64,000 bases of DNA, taken from Zopfochytrium polystomum (Eukaryota; Chytridiomycota; Chytridiomycetes; Chytridiales; Chytridiaceae). Below the pieces are notes generated by a model. That model saw only the letters and a program-made list of their open reading frames with translations. It did not search any database and had not been told where the DNA came from. The stretch spans positions 62,001-126,000 of the forward strand of contig JAIVFJ010000097.1 in assembly GCA_025765615.1 (NCBI GenBank), in the 5' to 3' direction. Below are positions 45,499 through 55,310 of the stretch, piece after piece. Made by a program: the position numbers and the translations under genes. Each line of letters starts with the position of its first letter. Within the stretch, counting starts at the first letter, position 1.

Positions 45499-47196
45499 AT
45501 GCCCGCCGCCGGGCGGGCCGTCCTCGCCGCAGCAGCAGCCGCGTTCACCGCCGCATCCTCACCGCCGCCACCACCACCCCCGCCGCCCGCGCGGCTCTCC
45601 ACGACTCTCCTCCTCCTCGCAGCCGGCGCAGTCTGCGGTGCAGCCGCCTCGTCAGCCTGCTGGTGGTGGTGGTGGGGGCCGCGGCGGCAACGGCGGCGGC
45701 GGCGGCAGTCGCCCTCGCTGGACGGCGATGGGGTCGACGCCGACGACGACGAAGACGGCATCCTGCTCCCTCCGGCAGCAACAAAGCAGCAGCATCAGCA
45801 CGAGCTCGTCCACAAGCACTGCCGCGAGCGCATCTATGCCGAGCGCGCCGGCCGCATCGCCGCCGAGCGCGCCATCCGCAACGAGGTCGTCCGCGCGATC
45901 GCTAGCCCCGCCGCCGGGTTCCCTACGCTCGTCATTGGCTCGGTCGAGTCGCCGTTCGTCGGCAAGCGCGGGACGCCGAGGTAACGTAAAAGGGGGTTCT
46001 TTTGCGCGTGCTGTGCGTTGGGCGCTTTCTTCTAATCAAACATTCCAAAACACACGCGCGCGCACACACCACACACATCCGCAAAAACCAGACAGGGCCT
46101 CCTGGTCGCCGAGTCGCGCGGCGTGGTGCAGTTGCACCCAGAGATCCCCGTCGAGGCGCTCGACGGCCTCGAAAGCTACTCGCACGTCTTTATCTTTTTC
46201 ATCTTTCACCAAAACACCAACCTCCCCAAAGTCCTCCTCCGCTCGGCCGCGTCCGCCGCCGCGTCGTCCGCATCCAACGACAACACCACCACCACCACCA
46301 CCACCACGACAACGACGGCGGCGCTCGGCGCGCGCGCGACCGCACTCCGCACATCCACCTTCAACGCCAAAGTCCCGACCTTCGCCGCCCGCGTGTTCCC
46401 GCCGCTGCTCCGCGGCGAAAGCACGGGCGTCTTCGCCACCCGCTCTCCGCACCACCCGAACCCGTTCGGCCAGACGCTCGTCCGCGTCCTCGCCGTCGAC
46501 CGCGCCGCCCGCCGCATCGCCGTCGCAGGGCTGGACCTGTGCGACGGCACCCCCGTCGTCGACATCAAGCCGTGGAACCCGGCGGACTGCCCGCGGTGCC
46601 TGTTTGCGGGGGCGCAGGCGGTGGGGAACGGGAAGGACGAGGAGGAGGAGGAGCGAGAGGAGGACGAGGCGGCCGAGGCGGAGGCGAGGGTGGTGCGGAT
46701 CCCGGAGTGGGTCGCGCGTGGCGTGCGCGACCCGTATGAGCTGCCCGTGCGATTCGCGCCGGCGGCGGCGCGCGCCATGCGCGAGGCCGTCGAGGCGGGC
46801 CGGCTGCGGCACTATGCGCGCGGCGAGGGCGCGCTGCTGCGCACGGCGGTCGCAAAGATTCTGGCGCTGGACATTCGGAGCTTTCACCAGGGCCGCGGGC
46901 GCAAGGCCGGGGGCGGCGGGGGCGTCGGGGCTGGCGGCGACGGCGGCGGCGGTGGAGATGGGGAGGGAGGGGACGAAGAGGAAGGGGAGGGTGCTACTAA
47001 AAAGGGGAACAAGAAGAAGAAGAAGAAGAGGGCGGTGGACGCGGCGCGCATGGCCGAGGACAGCGCGACGCGGGGCCAGGACTGGGAGCTGGACTATGAC
47101 GTGCTGAACATCAAGTTTTGCGTGCGCAAGGGGTTTGCTGCGGCGGCTGGTGCGTCGGCACCGTCGGCGGAGGAGAAAGCGTCGGCGGGCGGTTGA
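45499..47196 (+). CDS. TRMO: tRNA (adenine-37-N6)-methyltransferase TRMO-like
   Basis: TrmO-family enzymes methylate t6A37 of certain tRNAs using SAM in a beta-barrel fold. The ATG at 45499 opens an Ala/Pro-rich stretch, a hydrophobic segment (LSTTLLLLAAGAVCGAAASS), a Trp run and an Arg cluster, then a helical ERAGRIAAERAIRNEVVRAI. Intron 45981-46091 joins GTPR to QGLLVAESRG. Core motifs follow: GLESYSHVFIFFIFHQN, GVFATRSPHHPNPFGQTLVR (family signature), GLDLCDGTPVVDIKPW. A Thr run (about 46284-46316) and acidic and Gly-rich inserts interrupt the domain. The C-terminal half has PVRFAPAAARAMREAV and LALDIRSFHQGRG, then LDYDVLNIKFCVRKGF. The N-terminal anchor and inserts are unusual. Confidence 0.88.
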
Positions 47197-47607
47197 CGGC
47201 GAGGGAGAGGAGGACGAGGGGGTGGTTCATGGGAGGCGCCGGCGACGACGGTGACGGTGAAGATGCGGCGGGGGCGGACCTGGACGCGGACCGGTGCTGG
47301 GTGCTCGTGCAGCAGGTCACGGTGCGGTAGATTTGAGTGCGTGTGGTGTGTTGGGTTTCAGCTTCCTTCTTTTCAGTCGATCCTTCTTCGTTTTCTTCTT
47401 CATCATCTTCTTTGCGCCCAGGTTGTTCTCCCTCTCTCTGATTTGTCGACCGAGAGTAGGAGTATTCGGCACTTGCACCAACCGAATCGACCTTTGTTAG
47501 ACCGTTAAGAGGCGCGCCTTTCCTTGGCAAATCAGTTGAAGTTCAAGCACTTCCCGCGCCCCGGCCCGTGGAAAGCTCAACAAAACGAAAACAAAACAAG
47601 AAAGGAC

Positions 47608-47641
<34 letters not shown>

Positions 47642-49175
47642 AGGAACGCCGACCCCCTAGTTCCAAATTCGACGCTGTGGCTCCGAATGCATCCGAAGAT
47701 GGAGGTACCCCCCAAGCAGAGGGGGTATACATTTGCAAAATTTGCAGACGGATGTAGAACAATAAAAAAAACCGTCTGCGCGAAAATTCGCACGGATCGC
47801 GAAAACTGCAATTAGCACAGACTGCATGGGGTTGATAAGTATTTTTTAAAGGGAAGAACAATGTCGAGGCACACCCGCACAACACCTTTAATTCAACCAC
47901 AGAGCGTACGCCACGCGGGTGGAGGAGCTCTCGGCATCAACAGCCGCAAATACCACTACCAAAAACCGTGTTAGAGATTCAAAAAATCACCAAGGGGTCT
48001 TTTTCAAGGAATGGGGAAGAAAAAATTGGTTCATGACGTTCCCAACATTCCGTACTCTCCGTTATAGAACAAGTTACTTGCTGTCCCTTGTCGCTCTCCA
48101 GATCGAAAAGCTCAACAGAAATTTGCAAGCGGATATGAGTAAATATGAGTAAAGGCCATCATGCAGGTAGAAGAGAACAGATTTTTTCTTCACTGAAAAA
48201 TGCTTTCAAAGTCATGAACACCACCAAGTTGTGCGGTAAGGGATGATTCGCCCAGTAACCTCCATTTTATCACTAACTACTCTCATTACCTGTTACGAAG
48301 ATGCACTTAGTGGAGGGTTGTGACAATGTATGGTGAAATGGAAGAGTCTGCCTTGGTGGCCTCTGGGTTCCCACCTTCATTTGTCAGCAGTGAAGGGTGT
48401 CATATGCCACTCCCTCTTTTTTCTTTTTTTTTTTTTTTTTTTTTTTCTTTGGTTGAAAACTCAGTCTGTTTTCAGCAAGGTCACATTTGTCCATGTTTGT
48501 TCAAGATTTGAAAAGGGAGGAGAATCCGAACGGACTTGCAACGGGCGACAAGGGAACGGTTTCCCACGACGTTTTTCCATTTGTTTTTTGCAAGGTCAGA
48601 AAGTCGATTGGAAAACCAGTTCAAAAATTGAAAACGATTTTTACTGCTTTGTTCCGTTTTTTTTTTTGGGTTTTCTCTGTTCTTCTGTGTTTTCTTGTTT
48701 TGTTTTGGATTTATTGTGGGAGAAGGAAGAAAGAAAAGAAGAAAGAAACATGCAAGGAAGAAAGAAAGAAAGAAAGAAAGAAAAAGAAGAAAAGTGAGGC
48801 AGAAAGAGAGACAGACAGAAGGTGAGTGAGACAGAGACAGAGCGCTCGTTCTCCCCTTCCTTCGGTTTTGCAAAAGCCGATCGCTGAAGCGAATCAATTC
48901 AATTCAATTCAATTCGTTTTGCTCCTTCGCCTCTGCCACCCACACTCCTCCGCAGCCAGCCGACAGCAGCGCGCACCGACCCCATCCATCATCGTCGATC
49001 TATCGGTCCATCCATCCATCCATCCATCCATTGGTCCCTACGAACGAGCGAACGACCAAAGGAACGAACGAACGAACGATCGAACGTGCGCCTGAACGAC
49101 GAATCGAACCGACCGACAGAGACCGACCGACCGAGGGTTCGCTTCTTGACCACCAGCCAGCACAACCCCCCCCCC
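47197..49175. other. Long spacer, no gene supported
   Basis: A 31-nt A run lies at about 47609-47639 and a perfect 7-bp hairpin, TACCCCC...GGGGGTA, at about 47704-47726. A 24-nt T run lies near 48423-48446, AAAG repeats at about 48762-48785, an AATTC repeat (about 48895-48915), a CATC repeat (about 49008-49031) and GAACGAAC repeats (about 49043-49085). Short ORFs look random. Confidence 0.6.
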
Positions 49176-49202
49176 AAAAAAAAAAAAAAAAAAAAAAAAA
49201 AA
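49176..49202 (+). repeat. 27-nt poly-A leader of TIM17
   Basis: A C run followed by 27 consecutive A ends one base before the TIM17 ATG (49204). If transcribed, it forms a poly(A) 5' leader touching the start codon. Confidence 0.85.
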
Positions 49203-49203
49203 C

Positions 49204-49851
49204 ATGACCGGCGGCAGCCGCCACGACATCAGCGACACGTCGCGCGACCCGTGCCCGCACATCATCGTGTACGACGTGGGCGTCGGCTTCTGCATGGGCT
49301 CGATCGGCGGCGCCATCTGGCACGGCTTCAAGGGCTTCCGCAACTCGCCGCGCGGCGACCGGCTCGCCGGCACCCTCGCGTCCGTCAAAGCCCGCGCCCC
49401 CGTGCTCGGCGGGAACTTTGCCGTCTGGTCCGGCCTGTTCAACGCCGGCGACTGCACGCTCGTCGCGATCAGGGGCAAGGAGGACTCGTGGAACGCTATC
49501 CTCGCGGGCGCCGCGACGGGCGGCATCCTCGCTGCCCGCAGCGGGCCGAGGACCATTGCGCTGTCGGCCGCGTTCGGCGGTATCATCCTCGCGGTCATGG
49601 AGGGCGTCGGCGCAATGATTGGGCGCATGTCGAGCGACCAGTTTAAGCCCGTCAGGCCTGAGCTGCCCGTACCGCCAGGCGGCGGCGGAAGCACCGCCGC
49701 CACTGACGCCGGCGGCGGCAGCAGCAGCAACACGCCTCTCGCCCAGCTGCCCGCCGCGCAGGCCGACGTGCAAAAGCCGTCGCTGCTCGTTGAAACTGTC
49801 TCGTCGCCGGCGCAGCAGCCCGGGACCATGTTTGGGTTCTTTTCACGGTGA
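49204..49851 (+). CDS. TIM17: Mitochondrial import translocase subunit Tim17
   Basis: Channel-forming core subunit of the TIM23 presequence translocase in the inner membrane. Intronless, 215 residues. The family start is present: RDPCPHIIVYDVGVGFCMGS, then GGAIWHGFKGFRNSPRGDRL. Later come GGNFAVWSGLFNAGDCTLVA, KEDSWNAILAGAATGGILAA and ALSAAFGGIILAVMEGVGAM. Together these give four membrane segments with glycine-zipper spacing and the N-terminal Cys and acidic Asp residues typical of Tim17. The last 60-70 residues are a Gly/Ser/Ala/Pro-rich tail longer than in most family members. A (GT)n tract follows the stop by about 70 bp. Confidence 0.95.
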   Translation: MTGGSRHDISDTSRDPCPHIIVYDVGVGFCMGSIGGAIWHGFKGFRNSPRGDRLAGTLASVKARAPVLGGNFAVWSGLFNAGDCTLVAIRGKEDSWNAILAGAATGGILAARSGPRTIALSAAFGGIILAVMEGVGAMIGRMSSDQFKPVRPELPVPPGGGGSTAATDAGGGSSSNTPLAQLPAAQADVQKPSLLVETVSSPAQQPGTMFGFFSR

Positions 49852-49916
49852 ACAGGAACGAGGTCGAGCGAATGAATGAATGAATGGATGCATGGATGGG
49901 TGGGTGGATGATGGCG

Positions 49917-49959
<43 letters not shown>

Positions 49960-50864
49960 ATGGTTTGTCGACTCGAAAGGTCGAGTTTAGCAATGTAAAC
50001 GGGTCGTGGTATCGTTTCGCCCGCCGCCTTCTTCTTTTTCGTTGCTGTTGTTCGTGTTTTCTCCTTCTTCTTCGTCCTTGTCTTCTTGTTGCTCCCTCTC
50101 TTTTTACCACTTTGCAGCCAATTCTACCTCTACAATCATAGCAGCACACACACCTGCCTGCCTGCTAATGCGGCATCGAACAATGATGCGCGCAACAAAG
50201 TTTCTGCTACTTGTACCCTACCCGGTCGCATGCTCGCCCGGCTTTTGCCAGACCAGCGCAACTCATGAGGGAAGTCGTTCTCTCAGGTATGAATGAGTGA
50301 AGGAAAAAAGTGAAAACGAGCCAAAAAAAAAAAAAATAAAATAAAAATTACTGTAAAAACGAAGGAGAGAGAGAAAGAGAAAGAAAACCAAAATCAAATT
50401 GGGGGGAGGGGGGGGTGCTGGAAAGTAGAGGTCGCCACGGGGGGTAGGAGGGAAGAAAGAGAAGACAGGGAGAGGGGGGTGGTGCCGATGAGGTTCGCCT
50501 CGTCTTGCTTGCGCCGAGCCGTTGGATTGGGCGACCGGTTCTGGCCCAGGTTGACTTTTTCCTTGTTGCGCTCGCCCCGCCACCCATTCATCTACCCAAG
50601 AAAGGCGCCCCCCTTAAGTCGTGCCAAGAAAAAAAAGGCAACACTAAAACAGTCCCCGAACCCACCACCCATTCCCACCGCCACCCAAATTTTCTGGTGT
50701 TTTCTTATTAGTCTAACAGGTACGACGCGACCCGCTTCGTTTGTTCCCTGAAAAGGTGGGAGGGAGGGAGAGGTTGGGAAGGACGGGTTAGTTAATTTTT
50801 TTTTGTGATGGGTGTTGGTGAATTCGCTCTTCAGGGACAATACGAAAGAAAAATACAATGGAAC
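49852..50864. other. Spacer with (GT)n tract
   Basis: GAAT and GGAT repeats (about 49870-49912) are followed by an uninterrupted (GT)n tract at about 49920-49958. The remainder is pyrimidine-rich or G-rich low-complexity sequence with no protein-like reading. Confidence 0.65.
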
Positions 50865-52038
50865 TTACAGGAACACAAAGGTAAGAATGGTATGAGGACT
50901 GCGGGAGGGGGAGGGGGAGGTGGGATTGAAGGGGTTGTTAGTAGTGCTCTCATCGGGTGGGGAGCGAGCAAAAGCAAGGAAAAGAGTGATTGTTTTTTTT
51001 GTTTCGGTTTACCCGATCCTCAGGTAGTGCGCGAAAAAGCCCTTGTACAGCGCGCCGACGCCTTCCGCGCGCACCGTCTTGACGATGCAGTCCAGCCCGG
51101 ACTTGTACAGTGACCCGTGCTTGCCGTCCGCTGCCACGTGTTGGTTGTACTAGCGAGGTGGGAGGAGGGTGTCGTGACGGGGGACCGAGCAAAGGTTTTG
51201 GTTTGAGAGCTAACCACCGAGGCGGACGACGAGTTCACTCACCATTCTGGTGCTGGCGACGTCGAACGGGTTCATTGCGATGCACACGAGCAAGCTGGTG
51301 ACGGCGCTCGCGCCAAAGTGCACGACCACCTCGTTGGCGCGGTCGAACCAGCCGCTCTTGAGCAGCGCCTGCTTACACATGTCGTAGCTCGACAGCTGCA
51401 CCGCGGACCCCACCCCCGTCCGCATCATTGCCGCGTCCACCCCGCGCCACAGCCCGCGCACCCCTTCGTGCCGGTACACGTGCGCGAGCGCCCCGACGGT
51501 GCCCCGCGTCACGTACGAGTGCTGGTGCCCGACCGCCGCCGAAGATGCAGCCGCTGCCGCTCCACTTCCGCCGCCGCCCGCCGCCGCCGCCGCCGAGGCG
51601 GCGGGCGCCGCAGAGTAGCTCTGCATCCGCGTCTTGATGAGGTACAGCGGGCTCGCCAGCGACGCGCCGAGCACGCCGCTGGTCGCCCCGGCGAGCACCA
51701 TCGCCACGACGCGCCCGGTGCCCGCCGTCCCCGCCCCGCGCCCGCCCCACGCGTCGCCCGTCCGCTGGTACACGTCTCGGATCGGCTCGTACAGCCCCAG
51801 CCGCGTGCCGTTCAGCAGGATCTGGTACACGTACGCCGGCGCGAGGCCCTTTTGGATCCCGCGCAGCCCTTCCTGGCGGAAGATCTTGACGAACGCTTGC
51901 CCCGCGCTCGTGTATACCCGCGTCGGAGGAGGCGGCGCCGCGGAGGATCCGCTGCCGCCGCGCAGTGCCCCGGTTGCGAGCGAGTGCCGCGATTCCAGCT
52001 CGCCCTGCAGCTGGAGGCGGGTCTTGACGACCTTTAGT

Positions 52039-52074
<36 letters not shown>

Positions 52075-52563
52075 TTTGTTGGTGGGTCGGATGTGTCGCA
52101 GTGTGTGCGGTGGAATAGAACGGTCAAGTAAGGATGGCACGGGTTCATTCTCACCTCCCACGGGTTTGTGAAGGTCACCGCGCCTAGGAATCAAACAGCA
52201 GCAGAGGCAAGCGTTAGTGTCATGCGATGCCTGTTGGCGTGGGTGTGTGATGGACGAGGGGAAAAACCACGAAAAGAAAAAAACTGAAAAATTGGGATCG
52301 TCGTGATTTGCCGCGAAAATGAGGCGATCGCGACAGCAAGTAGAGATGGCGATCGTCTCCGCTCAGCACGAGTACGGCCCTCCCCTCCGATTCTTCTTCG
52401 CATCCTCTCGTGATCCTCCGATCGCGGCCGTATAGGGTGCCAGCTTCCCCAGTGACTGTTGGATCGATGGCAGTGCGATGGCGGCGAACGACGACGGAAG
52501 CTCGCCGATCGCGATGATCCGTCGAAAAAGTGACAGCGAGAGAGAACGAGAGATAGCCATAGC

Positions 52564-52596
<33 letters not shown>

Positions 52597-52899
52597 TGTG
52601 TGTGTGTGTGTGTGTGCGTGTGTAGGTGTGTGTGAGCGCGAGAGGAGGGGTGTTGTTGCCGACCAGACATCAGCAGCAGCAGCAGCAGCGCTACCGCATC
52701 CCCGGTCGTGGGCGACGGGACGACACTCACAGCACGCGGCGATGGCGCCGACGGTGAATGATCGCAGGTGTGCGCGCAGCACATCTGCTGTGCCCGAGGT
52801 CGTCGTCGCCGCCGTCTTCGCCGTGGCCGTCACGCCGGCCGATGCCGATGCGGAGGACGACGCCACCGACGCCTGCGGGGATGAGGAGTTCGTCGCCAT
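50865..52899 (-). CDS. OAC1: Mitochondrial carrier, Oac1/SLC25A34-35 type
   Basis: Inner-membrane solute carrier; the closest family transports oxaloacetate, sulfate and related anions. Exon 1 (ATG 52899) gives a Ser/Ala/Thr-rich leader and RSFTVGAIAAC. Exon 2 (about 52156-52182) gives CAVTFTNPWE, and exon 3 gives VVKTRLQLQGELESR, together the first PxxxxK-type motif. Then come EGLRGIQKGLAPAYVYQILL, the second repeat SPLYLIKTRMQSYS, a long Ala/Gly insert, EGVRGLWRGVDAAMMRTGVG, the third repeat NPFDVASTRM and LYKGFFAHYLRIG. A final 34-nt exon (50865-50898) adds PHTILTFVFL and the stop; without it the reading ends early at 51009. An intron at 52042-52073 contains 30 T in a row. Confidence 0.9.
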
Positions 52900-53049
52900 C
52901 AATAAAAATTTCCCCCTCTTTTCTTTTTTTCTTTCTTTTTCTTGTTTCTTTCTCTCTTTTTCTTTCTTGTTTCTCTCTCTGTCTGTCTCTGTCTCTCAGT
53001 CACTCTCACTCTCACTCTCACTCTCTCCCTCTCTCTCTCTCCCTGTCTC

Positions 53050-53087
<38 letters not shown>

Positions 53088-53356
53088 GTTGAAAAAGAAC
53101 AAACGAAAAGAAAAGAAAAAGCGATTGATTGATTGATCCGTTGATCCGATGTGTCTCTCTCTGCCTGTCCCTCATCATCCATCCCCCAGGCTCTCAACTC
53201 CGGCTCCGCGTCGCGACTCTCTTAACTCCGGGCCTTTCAACAAACAAAAAGTAAAATGCCCCATCCATCTCGACAGCCTCAACAGCCTCGACAGCCTCCC
53301 CGCGATATCACGCCCCGTCGACGCCGTGCCTCTGCCGCCACCTTCACCCGAACGAT
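52900..53356. repeat. Divergent spacer with CT tract
   Basis: Between the carrier gene and the next ORF. CT repeats run from about 52970 to 53088, preceded by T-rich sequence and followed by GATT repeats (about 53121-53137). GA and GT tracts also occur inside the carrier's first intron (about 52560-52625). Confidence 0.7.
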
Positions 53357-53920
53357 GTGATGATGATGATGCGCCTGTCGACGCTGCTGCTCCCGACTGC
53401 GCGCCAGATGAATACAAGCCCGCTCCTATTCACCACAAGCTCTTCTTTCTTCCCTTTGCCGTCGCCGGGCGAACGCGACCCGAGCTGCTCCATCTGCTGC
53501 GGCGATGCCACCATCGCGCGACGACGATCGAGGACGTCCGCCTGGCGCTGTCCTACGCGAGCGGCCGTGGACGCCTGGCGTTTGTGGAAGGAGGCGTTCA
53601 CAAACTCAGACCTGGATATTTTGCAGTTGGTGAAAATATGGCCTGCATCCAAAGACTGCCTTTCTGATTCCTGCAAGGTTTTACAATTTCACCTGAGTTG
53701 CAAGATCGACAGAAGTTTCTGGACGATTGGATCGCGCAAACTGCTTAACCTTCCAGTGTTTCCGACATTGGCGATTCCAAGATTTTTGCTTTTACAGCAA
53801 AGGAAATCAGATTCCCACTTAAACACGACAAAAATCTGGACATTCCATCGCAAGTGCGGTTCACCAACAAGCTCTTTGTGTCACTCAAAGAACTCTTTTC
53901 TTGCGCAGCCCTTGAAATGA
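53357..53920 (+). CDS. Hypothetical protein, 187 codons
   Basis: An ORF opening with four ATG codons. The middle looks natural (CCGDATIARRRSRTSAWRCP, LWKEAFTNSDLDILQLVKIW), and the end is Ser/Lys/Phe-rich. No family is recognised. A competing frame (53149-53667) reads APIHHKLFFLPFAVAGRTRP and could be the true one with an intron, so the model is uncertain. It could also be a fragment at the edge of the repeat zone that follows. Confidence 0.3.
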   Translation: MMMMMRLSTLLLPTARQMNTSPLLFTTSSSFFPLPSPGERDPSCSICCGDATIARRRSRTSAWRCPTRAAVDAWRLWKEAFTNSDLDILQLVKIWPASKDCLSDSCKVLQFHLSCKIDRSFWTIGSRKLLNLPVFPTLAIPRFLLLQQRKSDSHLNTTKIWTFHRKCGSPTSSLCHSKNSFLAQPLK

Positions 53921-54029
53921 ATTTCGGAAGAGAATGAATTTATATCGAGGCGGGGCCGCACCGTAGCTATCAGTTGCATGACAACAAGCAGCAGTGAGTG
54001 ACTTACTCTTTTACCGAGTTTACGAGATA

Positions 54030-54255
54030 TGTAGTTTAGAGTGAAGTGCAAATGTAGTAACTGACTTTTGAGTCAGGCGATTCAAATCTGACAGATTTAT
54101 CCATTTTGGAAAGGGCGATATCTACGACTGACAGAGCTGTCAGTTTCACAGGGTGGTCCATGAAGGGGGCCTTGGTGCAACTGGAATAACTGCGGGGACT
54201 GGCACGAAGTGCCTGTCTCTCACCCATTCTGTGAGACTACACAGAAGTCTCAGTA
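54030..54255 (+). other. tRNA/SINE-like structured segment
   Basis: An A-box-like TAGTTTAGAGTG (about 54032), a stem CTGAC-TTTTGA-GTCAG (54061-54076) and a B-box-like GATTCAAATC (about 54080) are in tRNA order and spacing. Downstream are a perfect 8-bp inverted repeat, ACTGACAG-AG-CTGTCAGT (54127-54144), and a 6-bp one, GAGACT...AGTCTC (about 54232-54250). No CDS. A decayed tRNA-derived SINE is the simplest reading. Confidence 0.35.
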
Positions 54256-54572
54256 ATTAAGCCCATGGAGTCTTTTGCAACAACAAGTGTACCAGGACAC
54301 CTACTATTATTCCCAGTTCTTTTGTTTCCAAGGCGCCATCTGTTGAACTGTACGCACATTGGTAGTACTTTATTCCAGATCCTCTGTTGAGATTTGAGCC
54401 TAGGAAGCCAGCTTCCTCTGTCAACGGCAGCCTTGTCACCACTGCTGATGCGACTTACTTTAAGTCAGGTAAGCTGCTGAAAGGCCTAATCTGAATCCAA
54501 TGAAAAGAGTTAGGTAAAGATGGCAGTGATTCTAGCTTTGCTTTCCTAGGCTTCGCCAGCGACGACAATGCA

Positions 54573-54957
54573 GTTTGACTTGTTGTTCATTTCTTTTGTT
54601 GTTTCTTTTTATGGGTCGTAGTGGCATACCACTCCCCTTACCAATTTAGTCAGTTCTGTCTCCACTTGGCTTCAGCCTTGTGCCCCATATGAAACCTTTG
54701 CACCAGAGGATTATGCTTTCTTTTGTGATTGTGTCTGTTTCATACTTTGGTGTGAGAAACCCCTCTTTTGTATTAGAGATTTCTTTGTGTGTTTCTTGGA
54801 CTTTTAAAGACTCCAAATACACTTTCCTGTCTTGTGCCACTAGACACCCTCGTTTTGCCCGTTTCATTAGTCAGGTTTGGTATTTAGGTCCATGCTCTAG
54901 TTTCCACCCTTGGCCCTTGGTGAGGAATTAGAGAGCACAGTCTCACACCTGGCTGTC
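54573..54957 (+). repeat. Dispersed mosaic repeat, copy 2
   Basis: Collinear with 15373-15765, with scattered substitutions. Shared landmarks include 'aggattatgctttctttt' and 'gactccaaatacac'. Its right end is interrupted by the Ty3/gypsy insertion at 54963. Confidence 0.8.
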
Positions 54958-54962
54958 CCACT

Positions 54963-55270
54963 TGTTATGAATCACCCTCTGGAAACCTCTGGAACATTCT
55001 AGAACATTCCTTCATGGAACCTTCTGGAACCTTCTGGAACCTTCTTTGCTTTCCTGACTTGTCTTGTTGTCATTGGTATCATTGGTATCATTGTATTACT
55101 AATTGCTCTTTCTGGAACTTTCTTTGAGTCTTGACAAGGAACACTCTCAAAAGGTATAAAAGGGGGATGGGGGACCTGTCCCATCCCTCAAGTGAATTAT
55201 TGTTTCCAATACAATCATCACTCCTCTCAGTTCCTTGTCTGCCTTGTCCTGTCCTGCCATGTTCCTGACA
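54963..55270 (+). repeat. Ty3/gypsy left LTR
   Basis: 308 bp, TGTTATGAATCACC...GTTCCTGACA. It contains short tandem words (GGAACCTTCT x3, ATTGGTATC x2) and a TATAAAA at 55155-55161. A perfect 8-bp inverted repeat, GGGATGGG...CCCATCCC (55164-55187), lies directly before the predicted transcript start. Confidence 0.95.
55155..55200 (+). promoter_or_regulatory. LTR TATA box and predicted 5' transcript end
   Basis: TATAAAA at 55155-55161. The 13-mer TCAAGTGAATTAT at 55188-55200 starts 33 bp downstream of the TATA, where transcription would be expected to begin. It is the exact reverse complement of 55273-55285. Confidence 0.6.
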
Positions 55271-55272
55271 TC

Positions 55273-55285
55273 ATAATTCACTTGA
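55273..55285 (+). other. Self-primer primer-binding site
   Basis: ATAATTCACTTGA lies 2 nt after the left LTR and pairs over 13 of 13 bases with the predicted transcript 5' end (55188-55200). This is the arrangement known for Tf1/sushi-type elements, whose mRNA primes its own reverse transcription instead of using a tRNA. Confidence 0.75.
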
Positions 55286-55310
55286 CCCTCTCCTACTACT
55301 CTCTGCCATC

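Noticed and set aside
44611..45984. 457-codon ORF spanning into TRMO
   Set aside because: The part before 45499 is CT/T-rich leader sequence lacking stops by composition. TRMO plausibly starts at the ATG at 45499.
45392..47107. 571-codon ORF in another frame over TRMO
   Set aside because: Ser/Arg/Pro-only composition typical of a frame-shifted GC-rich gene. The TRMO motifs are all in the other frames.
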